A DNA stretch of 5,628 bases, taken from positions 1 through 5,628 of the forward strand of contig CANHDS010000045.1 in assembly GCA_947459465.1 (NCBI GenBank), written 5' to 3'. The notes under the pieces are model-generated. The model ran no database searches. It saw only the letters and a program-made list of their open reading frames with translations, and was not told the origin of the DNA. Shown piece by piece: positions 1-5,554 of the stretch. Every line of letters begins with the position of its first letter. The stretch's first letter is position 1. The position numbers and the translations under genes were made by a program. The DNA comes from Burkholderiaceae bacterium. Its GTDB lineage: Bacteria > Pseudomonadota > Gammaproteobacteria > Burkholderiales > Burkholderiaceae.

Positions 1-183
1 GCGTAAGGTGGGAACCAAGCCATTCGGGTTCAGTGCTAAAAACTCTGGCGTTTTATTAACTCCAAAGTGGAGACCCGCATCGATCCGTTCAAAGTCACTC
101 CCCTCAACAAGTGCAAGTTCAGCAAACATCCATAGAACTTTTTGAACATTAATGGATGATTTTCTGCCCCAAAGTGTCATCAT
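1..183 (-). CDS. Glutathione S-transferase, GstB-like (N-terminal part, cut by left edge)
   Basis: The first 61 codons read MMTLWGRKSS..., with NVQKVLW at about residues 12-18, an AGLHFGVN stretch at about 36-43 and NPNGLVPTL at about 52-60. These match the thioredoxin-like N-terminal domain of GST, including the cis-proline loop (VPTL) that contacts glutathione. The start MMTLWGR and the motif order resemble E. coli GstB (MITLWGR...NPNGLVP), a cytosolic GST that conjugates small electrophiles; that comparison is from memory. The helical C-terminal domain lies outside the window. Two ATG codons are adjacent (183-181 and 180-178). The first is preferred because AGGGAG at 195-190 sits 6 nt upstream and because it aligns with GstB. 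Its A is also the last base of the upstream flavin reductase stop (TGATG overlap), so translation is probably coupled. Between helix 1 and strand 2 (EGSD, about residues 28-31) it carries about four more residues than GstB. Confidence 0.9.
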   Translation of the reverse strand, partial: MMTLWGRKSSINVQKVLWMFAELALVEGSDFERIDAGLHFGVNKTPEFLALNPNGLVPTLR

Positions 184-686
184 CAGAGACTCCCTTCCGG
201 ATCAAATGCGAGTTGCGTAAATTGGCTATGTGCAAACAGTAATGGTTGTAAATCTGGATCATGTGCAATGGCTAAAACGCGAGCCACAATAATTTGATGA
301 TCGCCACCTTCATGCACTGCAACGGTCTCACACTCGTAATAGGCCGCACAGTCTGCGAGTTGATATAAACCACTACTATTAATGCTGTGGTTTAGTTCAA
401 GAATATTTTTCTTGATCTGCTTGGCAAAAATTAGGGCCAAATCCTTTTGATTGGCTTCTAACACATGAATTAGCTGTCGTTGTCCAACACCAAAACAATC
501 TCTCAGGTCTGATTGCTTTCCAATGCTCCACAAAATGAGGGGGGGCGATAGGGATACAGTGTTGAATGAACTTACCGTAATGCCGATCGGTTTTTTATCA
601 GAATCAAGCCCTGTGATTACCGTGACACCAGTTGGAAAGCTAGAAAACGCCTGTCTTAACTCGAGGGATGAGAATTGAGTCTGCAA
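183..686 (-). CDS. Flavin reductase family protein (RutF/HpaC-like), TTG start
   Basis: The 167-residue protein has the usual length of the single-domain NAD(P)H:flavin oxidoreductases that supply reduced FMN or FAD to two-component monooxygenases. Family motifs are FPTGVTVIT (about 17-25), the GITVSSFNTVSLSPP block (about 35-49) that forms the flavin-binding core, and the C-terminal GGDHQIIVARVL (about 127-138). No partner monooxygenase gene is visible, so its client is unknown and it may serve general flavin reduction in the cytoplasm. The start is TTG at 686-684. No ATG occurs in this frame before the stop, and no GTG or other TTG lies early enough to keep the FPTGV block. The upstream in-frame stop at 698-696 is the end of the lipoprotein gene, only 9 bp away. 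There is no good Shine-Dalgarno sequence (only TAAAG), so re-initiation after the upstream gene is likely. Its stop overlaps the GST start by 1 nt. The family call is firm; the substrate is not known. Confidence 0.9.
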   Translation of the reverse strand: MQTQFSSLELRQAFSSFPTGVTVITGLDSDKKPIGITVSSFNTVSLSPPLILWSIGKQSDLRDCFGVGQRQLIHVLEANQKDLALIFAKQIKKNILELNHSINSSGLYQLADCAAYYECETVAVHEGGDHQIIVARVLAIAHDPDLQPLLFAHSQFTQLAFDPEGSL

Positions 687-695
687 TGAAAAACT

Positions 696-974
696 TTACT
701 TAGGCGAATTAATTTTGGTGGTTGGAATGGGCACTAGGGCCTCATTTTCATCGGCTCTGACGCATTTAAATCGGTAGTCTTTGCCCGCCTTGGAAATAAA
801 ACTTGCACCAATGTAGAAATCATCTTTACAGACCTTATTAGCAAAATCCATCACTTGCTGTGGATCGGCGCTCGAGCTAATTAAGCGCATATTGCCGAGC
901 GACATGGTGAGTTCGGTCGAAGCACAAGCACCTAAAACAAGGGGGGTCGCTACTATTAATACAATACGTTTCAT
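696..974 (-). CDS. Small predicted lipoprotein (92 aa)
   Basis: The protein starts MKRIVLIVATPLVLGAC: two basic residues, a hydrophobic stretch, then the lipobox LGAC with Cys17 as the predicted lipidated residue. Ala18 at +2 would favour outer-membrane sorting by the Lol rule. The mature part of about 75 residues is soluble and has two cysteines (Cys49 and Cys71) that could form a disulfide in the periplasm. It ends in a Pro/Thr/Lys-rich tail. I do not recognise the family and assign no function. The start chosen is ATG 974-972, which gives a proper signal peptide with GGGG about 6 nt upstream. The frame stays open upstream to another ATG at 1034, but that would add 20 residues ahead of the signal peptide. 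It is probably the first gene of a cluster with the flavin reductase (9 bp downstream, same frame) and the GST. Confidence 0.75.
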   Translation of the reverse strand: MKRIVLIVATPLVLGACASTELTMSLGNMRLISSSADPQQVMDFANKVCKDDFYIGASFISKAGKDYRFKCVRADENEALVPIPTTKINSPK

Positions 975-991
975 GAAAAGCCCCATAATCA

Positions 992-1009
992 ATCCTGAAG
1001 CAACAGGAT
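992..1009. repeat. Perfect 6-bp inverted repeat (ATCCTG-N6-CAGGAT) in the divergent gap
   Basis: The arms at 992-997 and 1004-1009 are perfect reverse complements around the spacer AAGCAA, centred between the divergent lipoprotein and acuI genes. It could be an operator for a dimeric regulator, or a small hairpin in the lipoprotein leader about 17 nt before its start codon. A 6-bp dyad can arise by chance, so the function is open. Confidence 0.4.
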
Positions 1010-1023
1010 AAACGGTTTTATGT

Positions 1024-1029
1024 AGTATA
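1024..1029 (-). promoter_or_regulatory. Possible -10 element for the lipoprotein-flavin reductase-GST cluster
   Basis: Read on the minus strand this is TATACT, five of six matches to the sigma-70 -10 consensus. It would place the transcript start near 1017 and give a leader of about 40 nt before the lipoprotein ATG. No acceptable -35 hexamer lies 16-18 bp upstream. A TG lies 2 nt before the hexamer, close to but not exactly an extended -10. This is a weak prediction. Confidence 0.3.
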
Positions 1030-1063
1030 CGCATTCAATTTTTAATCTATTTTGGAATCCATC

Positions 1064-2047
1064 ATGTTTAAAGCCATTGTAATTAATAAAGATGATCAAG
1101 GTTATCGCGCTCAATTAAGTGATGTTGATGAAGCGGCATTACCTGCAGGGGATGTACGGGTTAGGGTCCATTACTCCACCTTAAATTACAAAGATGGTCT
1201 AGCAATTACGGGTAAGGGGCCAATTGTTCGGCAATTTCCGATGATCCCTGGAATTGACTTAACCGGAGAGGTGATTGAAAGCAAAAGTCCTGAGTTTAAG
1301 ATTGGCGATCTGGTTATATTAAATGGCTGGGGGGTCGGAGAATCGCACTGGGGAGGTTTGGCTCAACTAGCGAGTGTAAAGTCCGAGTGGCTGATTCCTT
1401 TACCCAAAAGCTTTACACCCAAACAATCTCTGGCGATTGGTACCGCAGGTTATACCGCCATGCTGTGCATTATGGCACTTCAAAAACATGGCCTGAAGCC
1501 TACCGATGGTGAAATTTTGGTGACCGGTGCAGCGGGTGGAGTGGGTAGTTTTGCAATTAGTCTTTTGCATCAATTGGGCTATACCGTTGTCGCCAGTAGC
1601 GGTCGCCCCGAAGAGGCGGATTATTTGAAATCACTTGGAGCTACTGAGGTGATTGATCGCGCCAGCCTTTCACAGCCCGGCAAACCCTTGGCTAAGGAGC
1701 GTTGGGCTGGAGTAGTTGATTCGGTGGGAAGTCATACCTTAGCCAATGCATGCGCTGCCACTAAAGCAAATGGTGCGGTTACGGCATGCGGACTAGCTCA
1801 GGGGATGGATTTTCCTGCAACAGTTGCCCCATTTATCTTGCGAGGCGTCACTCTTTATGGAATCAATAGCGTCACCCAGCCAAAGCAACAGCGGATTGAG
1901 GCTTGGGCTCAGCTCGCATCCTTATGTAAGCCAGACCAGTTAGCGACGATTGCTAAAGAAATTTCTCTGGGCGAGAGCATTCAGTACGCAGAGGATCTCA
2001 TGGCTGGCAAGGTTCGTGGCCGCGTGATTGTGGACGTTAATCGTTAG
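1064..2047 (+). CDS. acuI: Acryloyl-CoA reductase (NADPH), AcuI/YhdH family
   Basis: This 327-residue zinc-free medium-chain dehydrogenase/reductase reduces acryloyl-CoA to propionyl-CoA with NADPH in the cytoplasm. It detoxifies the reactive acryloyl-CoA formed in DMSP, 3-hydroxypropionate and related C3 metabolism. Motifs closely match E. coli AcuI (YhdH): SSLNYKD-like STLNYKD (38-44), ITGKGPIVRQFPMIPGID (48-65), GWGVGESHWGGLA (88-100), GTAGYTAMLC (126-135), the Rossmann turn TGAAGGVGS (154-162), the SSGR stretch (178-181) that commonly holds the NADPH 2'-phosphate, and KEISL (298-302). The ATG at 1064 is preferred over an in-frame TTG at 1052 because E. coli AcuI starts at the equivalent place and TGGA lies about 7 nt upstream. 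It stands alone on its strand, diverging from the lipoprotein cluster and converging on DUF1289, whose 3' end it overlaps by 11 bp. I see no convincing promoter in the 89-bp gap. Confidence 0.95.
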   Translation: MFKAIVINKDDQGYRAQLSDVDEAALPAGDVRVRVHYSTLNYKDGLAITGKGPIVRQFPMIPGIDLTGEVIESKSPEFKIGDLVILNGWGVGESHWGGLAQLASVKSEWLIPLPKSFTPKQSLAIGTAGYTAMLCIMALQKHGLKPTDGEILVTGAAGGVGSFAISLLHQLGYTVVASSGRPEEADYLKSLGATEVIDRASLSQPGKPLAKERWAGVVDSVGSHTLANACAATKANGAVTACGLAQGMDFPATVAPFILRGVTLYGINSVTQPKQQRIEAWAQLASLCKPDQLATIAKEISLGESIQYAEDLMAGKVRGRVIVDVNR

Positions 2048-2234
2048 AGTCCACACGCACTTGTCGCAATGGAAGCGCCAACCAGACCGCTTCCTTTTCT
2101 GCTTCACTGAAATTAGACCAGCTTGCAATCTCTTCGATGTTTCGAAAGCAACCAAAGCAATAGTTTGATGTTGGATTGATTTCACACCAATTGATACAGG
2201 GTGAGCCAATGCTTCCATCCAAGTTTCGAATCAT
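2037..2234 (-). CDS. DUF1289 small four-cysteine protein
   Basis: This 65-residue protein has the DUF1289 pattern: SPCINWC (11-17), a CFGC pair (26-29), then [13 protein letters not shown] (31-43) and [10 protein letters not shown] (46-55). Cys13, Cys17, Cys26 and Cys29 are spaced C-x3-C-x8-C-x2-C and look like a zinc or iron-sulfur site; the metal is inferred, not shown. The family has no established function that I know of. The start ATG 2234-2232 overlaps the aceK stop (ATGA), and only a distant CGGA could act as a ribosome site, so translation probably depends on ribosomes finishing aceK. The last three codons and stop lie inside the 3' end of acuI on the other strand. The region encoding EAVWLALP also forms a terminator-like hairpin when read on the plus strand. 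Confidence 0.87.
   Translation of the reverse strand: MIRNLDGSIGSPCINWCEINPTSNYCFGCFRNIEEIASWSNFSEAEKEAVWLALPLRQVRVDSND
2071..2098 (+). terminator. Putative intrinsic terminator of acuI, inside the DUF1289 gene
   Basis: A perfect 7-bp stem (GGAAGCG at 2071-2077 and CGCTTCC at 2088-2094) with a 10-nt loop is followed at once by TTTT (2095-2098). It starts 23 bp after the acuI stop, where a rho-independent terminator is expected. The loop is long and the T-run short, and the arms coincide with conserved DUF1289 codons (Glu-Ala and Ala-Leu-Pro), so it could be a by-product of coding sequence. Confidence 0.45.
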
Positions 2235-4024
2235 CGATAGTAATCCGGAAAAATATTTTTAAGCCGCAATGTCTGATCGTATTCAATGAAGTCTGGAATT
2301 TCGCCTGCAAGTAATCGGTTCTTGTAGGACTGCCACATGGTAGGTTCAAATAAATCAGGATGGTGTTTGAGCAAAAGATCTCGGATTTGATCATTGCCCA
2401 GTAAAAATGTTTTATAAGTCTCTGGAAAAATATCCTTAGGACCAATGCGATACCAGGGCTCGCTTGCCATTTCATCATCCTCATTACGGGGCGCAGGAAC
2501 TTCTCGGATCTCGCAATCGGTTAGATATTCAATTTCGTCGTAGTCATAAAAGGCGACTCGTCCATAGCGTGTTACCCCAAAGTTTTTATACAGCAAGTCG
2601 CCTGGGAAAATATTGGCTGCGATGAGATTTTTTATCGCTTCGCCGTACTGAATTACGCCATCCTCAATTTCTGTAGGCGAGCCCTCTTGAAGACGAATAT
2701 TAAGAGGGGTCATGCGCCGTTCGATATAAAGATGTTTGATAACTAATTCAGCATCAGGGCCTTCGCCCCCGCTGAACTCCAGTAGGGATGCACAGTGCTC
2801 TTCAAGCTCGGTTAGTAATTCGGGGGTGAAACGATTTAATGGAAAGGCAACGTTGGAGAACTCCAGAGAGTCGGCCATTCGGCCAACCCGATCATGCTGC
2901 TTAACCAATTGGTATTTCGCCATAATTTGATCGCGCGAGGTTTCTTTGGGAGGCGGAAAATAATCCTTAATGAGCTTAAATACATAGGGATAGCTCGGTA
3001 GATCAAACACTAGCATCACTAAGCCGCGAATTCCAGGCGCAATCCGAAATTGATCGGTGGAATGCATCAGGTGATGCTGAAAATCTCGGTAAAACAAATT
3101 CTTACCGTGTTTTTGTAGTCCAATCATGTTGTAGAGCTCAGCCCGGGGTTTATGCGGTAAGAGGCTTCGCATAAAGGTGACATAAGCAGATGGGACCTCC
3201 ATGTCGACTAGGAAGTAACTATGCGTGAAACTAAAAATAAGACGCAGGTCAACTTCCGAGAGCAAGATGCCATCAATAACCAATTGACCTTTTGGGTTAT
3301 GCATCAGCGCTAGTACCACTGGAGAAATCTTTTCTCCATTAATGATGCGCCCCATGATGTAGGCGGTCTTGTTGCGAAAAAATAATGTACTTAGGGCATG
3401 AATCTGAAAATCTGTTGAACTTGTTGTGCTCGAGAGCGACTCTTTGATGAGTGCAGTTGTTAGATCGAGATCGCGCTCCAAATTTTCAAAGGAGTTTTTA
3501 AGATCAAAACTGGTAATCAAACTTTTTAGAACAGGTTGAAGACCTTGAACATCTCCCGGGTAATACGCCCGGTATGAGGGTTTTGACGGCGCCTCATCGT
3601 TTTCTAGATATTCAGTCGATATGGTGGGGCGAACAAATATAAATTTATTATTGAAATACTTGCTAGCAAGAATCCGCGTTGTGACTGAGTTAAAAAATGT
3701 TTCTGCTAATTCTGGCTGATGAAGATTCGATAGTAGTCCAATGTAATGTAATTTCACCTGTTGCCAAATTTCATCGGATAAGGCATGGGCATCAAACTCA
3801 TCCTCAAGATTTTGGGCCGTTTCAATGACCCGTTGGTCATAAAATGTAATCCGATCGCGCAATAGTTGACGAATACCATGCCAGTCTTGGTTTTCAAAAG
3901 CTTCTTTAGCCAAACGGCCAGCATCCCTAAAAATACTGTAATGGCGCATAAATCCTTGAAGTAAGGTTTGGGCCATATCAAAAGCGACTTGCGATGATAA
4001 TAGTTTGGGAAACGGATTGTTCAT
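2231..4024 (-). CDS. aceK: Isocitrate dehydrogenase kinase/phosphatase
   Basis: The 597-residue cytoplasmic AceK phosphorylates isocitrate dehydrogenase to switch it off and removes the phosphate to restore it, which sets flux between the TCA cycle and the glyoxylate bypass. E. coli AceK has 578 residues and aligns along its whole length: AQTLLQGF (18-25), AETFFNSV (107-114), [13 protein letters not shown] (214-226), the ATP-binding [12 protein letters not shown] (329-340) with Lys350 matching E. coli Lys336, and HDRVGRMAD (377-385) with Asp385 matching the catalytic Asp371. Further on are [13 protein letters not shown] (431-443), [16 protein letters not shown] (471-486), FYDYDEI (492-498) and SEPWY (521-525). 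All key motifs are intact, so it should be active. Unlike E. coli aceBAK, no aceA or aceB is adjacent; its partner is the overlapping DUF1289 gene. The start MNNPFPKLL fits the family length. No Shine-Dalgarno sequence precedes it, and a promoter-like pair places the transcript start at the ATG. Confidence 0.98.
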   Translation of the reverse strand: MNNPFPKLLSSQVAFDMAQTLLQGFMRHYSIFRDAGRLAKEAFENQDWHGIRQLLRDRITFYDQRVIETAQNLEDEFDAHALSDEIWQQVKLHYIGLLSNLHQPELAETFFNSVTTRILASKYFNNKFIFVRPTISTEYLENDEAPSKPSYRAYYPGDVQGLQPVLKSLITSFDLKNSFENLERDLDLTTALIKESLSSTTSSTDFQIHALSTLFFRNKTAYIMGRIINGEKISPVVLALMHNPKGQLVIDGILLSEVDLRLIFSFTHSYFLVDMEVPSAYVTFMRSLLPHKPRAELYNMIGLQKHGKNLFYRDFQHHLMHSTDQFRIAPGIRGLVMLVFDLPSYPYVFKLIKDYFPPPKETSRDQIMAKYQLVKQHDRVGRMADSLEFSNVAFPLNRFTPELLTELEEHCASLLEFSGGEGPDAELVIKHLYIERRMTPLNIRLQEGSPTEIEDGVIQYGEAIKNLIAANIFPGDLLYKNFGVTRYGRVAFYDYDEIEYLTDCEIREVPAPRNEDDEMASEPWYRIGPKDIFPETYKTFLLGNDQIRDLLLKHHPDLFEPTMWQSYKNRLLAGEIPDFIEYDQTLRLKNIFPDYYR

Positions 4025-4030
4025 ACCAAG

Positions 4031-4059
4031 AGTTTATCTAGCAATTAATTAGGATTCAA
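4031..4059 (-). promoter_or_regulatory. Putative aceK promoter, possibly giving a leaderless mRNA
   Basis: On the minus strand, TTGAAT (4059-4054) and TAAACT (4036-4031) are separated by exactly 17 bp, each four of six matches to sigma-70 hexamers. The A of the aceK ATG is the seventh base after the -10, the usual distance to a transcription start. No ribosome site precedes the ATG, which agrees with a leaderless message. The -35 touches the AGGA ribosome site of the divergent hydrolase gene. The match is modest and the region is AT-rich. Confidence 0.4.
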
Positions 4060-4064
4060 AGATG
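4051..4064 (+). promoter_or_regulatory. Ribosome binding site that sets the hydrolase start
   Basis: AGGA at 4051-4054 lies 7 nt before the ATG at 4062-4064. It supports this start over later in-frame codons. It sits inside the 37-bp gap shared with aceK, so the promoter for this gene must lie within the aceK 5' coding region or overlap the aceK promoter. Confidence 0.6.
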
Positions 4065-5162
4065 ACCCAGTCAGGCCCTACAGGCAACCATCATGCAATA
4101 AAGCAATTGGGCTATCCATATGGAGAGACCCTAGTGGCGCAGGGAGCAACCTTAGAAGTTGCTCCTGGCGTGTATTGGATACGGATGCCACTGCCATTTG
4201 CCCTTGATCACATTAATTTATGGCTCTTACGGGATCAATTGGATGGTCAAGAGGGTTGGACCATTATTGACTGCGGGATTAGTAATGACCATACAAAGTC
4301 CTGCTGGGAATCCATCTTTACCAATCACCTCGAAGGTTTGCCTATTTTGCGAGTATTGGTCACGCATATGCACCCAGATCATATTGGCCTAGCCCATTAT
4401 TTATGCGAGCGCTGGAAGATTGGGTTATGGATCTCTATGACTGATTTTTTGATGGCTCAATGGCTAAGCAGCAAAGAAGGGGGTGCTGCGATTGGTTCTA
4501 CGCCAGGCAATGGTGGAACGGCTGATCACTATGCGCGCCATGGCTTACAGCATGCCGAAGATCTCGAGCGCATTCGCAGTCGTGCAGACTATTACAGTCG
4601 CTTAGTGCCTGAAGTGCCTAAACGCTATCACCGCATCATGGATGGTGATCATATTCAAATTGGCGAGCATGATTGGGTGGTGTCGATGGGGTATGGGCAT
4701 GCCCCTGAACATGCAACCTTATATTGTGCATCCTTAGGAATCTTTATCTCGGGTGATATGGTCTTGCCACGTATCTCTACCAATGTCAGTGTTTATGATG
4801 CCGATCCGGATGCAAACCCCTTGGATCTTTATTTACGATCGATTGATCATTGGCGCTCATTGCCTGCTAAAACACTCGTTTTGCCATCGCATGGCAAACC
4901 TTTTGTGGGCTTACATGAACGGATTGAGCAGTTGCATGAGCATCACCGTGCTCGGTTAAGTGAGACCGTGATGGCCTGTCAAGAGCCGCGAACTGCTTAT
5001 GAGATCGTTCCAGTTTTATTTCGGCGACCGCTCGATAACCATCAACTTAGTTTTGCAATGGGCGAAGCTATTGCTCACTTGAACTATCTGTGGCACCAGA
5101 AGATCTTGCAGCGCTCTTTGGGCGCGGACGGGATTTGGCGCTTTTGCGCTCTCTCGACTTAG
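4062..5162 (+). CDS. Metallo-beta-lactamase-fold hydrolase with C-terminal winged helix
   Basis: The 366-residue protein has a complete MBL metal site: THMHPDH (101-107, the HxHxDH motif with His102, His104, Asp106 and His107), His213 in GYGHAPEH (210-217), Asp232 in ISGDMV (229-234) and His277 in PSHG (275-278). It should bind two metal ions, probably zinc, and hydrolyse an ester, thioester or similar bond. The region ahead of it (APGVYWIRMPLPFALDHIN, 34-52) supplies the first strands. Residues from about 300 to 366, ending in HLNYLWHQK and GIWRF, look like the winged-helix tail of LACTB2-like members. No signal peptide is present, so it is cytoplasmic. The substrate is unknown; it is not expected to be a true beta-lactamase. 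It diverges from aceK by 37 bp and its last 31 codons overlap phaM on the opposite strand, an arrangement that could make the two mRNAs antisense to each other. Confidence 0.92.
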   Translation: MTQSGPTGNHHAIKQLGYPYGETLVAQGATLEVAPGVYWIRMPLPFALDHINLWLLRDQLDGQEGWTIIDCGISNDHTKSCWESIFTNHLEGLPILRVLVTHMHPDHIGLAHYLCERWKIGLWISMTDFLMAQWLSSKEGGAAIGSTPGNGGTADHYARHGLQHAEDLERIRSRADYYSRLVPEVPKRYHRIMDGDHIQIGEHDWVVSMGYGHAPEHATLYCASLGIFISGDMVLPRISTNVSVYDADPDANPLDLYLRSIDHWRSLPAKTLVLPSHGKPFVGLHERIEQLHEHHRARLSETVMACQEPRTAYEIVPVLFRRPLDNHQLSFAMGEAIAHLNYLWHQKILQRSLGADGIWRFCALST

Positions 5163-5502
5163 TTTTAAATGATCCTTCAGTGTTTGATGGATTTGGGGGA
5201 TTGGCCATTGCTTCACCAAATGACTTAATTGCCATGAGAGTAGCGCGTTGCACCTCTAGAGTCTGAATCGTTGACTTTAGAACATTTAGGTTGAGACTAA
5301 GCCAGGATTCAACGCTTTTAAGGTCTTTGATGCGCTTATCCAGCTCCTCGATATCAAAGGTTGGCGTTGCGCCGTTAAAGCCCGACATACCTGTACCCAT
5401 ATCAGGCATAAAAGAGGCGCCAGGCGCGCCAGTAGCATTTTGACCCCACATCGTTTTGAACATTTCTAGGCTTTGGTTAAAGTCGGGTATTGCACCAAAC
5501 AT
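5068..5502 (-). CDS. phaM: PhaM-family polyhydroxyalkanoate granule regulatory protein
   Basis: This 144-residue protein resembles PhaM of Cupriavidus/Ralstonia, which binds PHA synthase PhaC, activates it and tethers granules to the nucleoid. It starts MFGAIPDF with MFKTMWG (14-20). A Gly/Met/Pro-rich linker (24-48) follows. The conserved helical core FDIEELDKRIKDLKSVESWL (49-68) and LNVLKSTIQTLEVQRATL (72-89) likely forms a coiled coil. The tail (113-133) holds many Lys/Arg with Ser, Pro and Ala, comparable to the histone-H1-like DNA-binding tail of PhaM. AAGGAG lies 5 nt before the ATG, a strong ribosome site. The whole basic tail from about residue 114 is encoded antisense to the hydrolase gene. 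The tail lacks the AKKA-type repeats I recall from Cupriavidus PhaM and uses Arg and Ser more. No PHA synthase gene is in the window. The family call rests on the core and the start; granule function is inferred. Confidence 0.85.
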   Translation of the reverse strand: MFGAIPDFNQSLEMFKTMWGQNATGAPGASFMPDMGTGMSGFNGATPTFDIEELDKRIKDLKSVESWLSLNLNVLKSTIQTLEVQRATLMAIKSFGEAMANPPNPSNTEGSFKTKSRERKSAKSRPRPKSAARSSGATDSSSEQ

Positions 5503-5525
5503 ATTCTCTCCTTGCGGGCTAAATA

Positions 5526-5554
5526 ATCACATTATCGATAAAATAATGGGTCAA
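5526..5554 (-). promoter_or_regulatory. phaM: Putative phaM promoter
   Basis: On the minus strand TTGACC (5554-5549, five of six) and TGTGAT (5531-5526, four of six) are 17 bp apart. Transcription would begin near 5519, leaving a leader of about 17 nt that contains the AAGGAG ribosome site. An overlapping GATAAT (5536-5531) is a better -10 but lacks a good -35 at the right distance. The -35 touches the start codon of the divergent frame at the right edge. Confidence 0.4.

Noticed and set aside
975..1034. N-terminal extension of the lipoprotein from ATG 1034
   Set aside because: It would place 20 residues ahead of a textbook lipoprotein signal peptide and would run through the inverted repeat and proposed -10. 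The inner ATG is better.
1052..1063. Upstream in-frame TTG start for acuI adding MESI
   Set aside because: The ATG at 1064 matches the N-terminus of E. coli AcuI and has TGGA at a usable distance; the TTG has no ribosome site.
975..1063. Promoter for acuI on the plus strand
   Set aside because: TAGTAT (1023-1028) and TATTTT (1048-1053) are partial -10 matches but neither has a credible -35 at 16-18 bp, so no call was made.
1940..2218. 92-residue minus-strand open frame overlapping acuI and DUF1289
   Set aside because: It is in a different frame from the recognisable DUF1289 protein, has no family motifs and covers conserved coding of both neighbours.
4159..4392. Alternative plus-strand frames inside the hydrolase gene (also 4753-4959)
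   Set aside because: Both lie inside a gene with an intact MBL motif set and show no motif or ribosome site of their own.
5138..5149. GCGC-TTTT-GCGC hairpin near the hydrolase 3' end
   Set aside because: The stem is only 4 bp, it lies before the stop codon and no T-run follows, so it is not a credible terminator.
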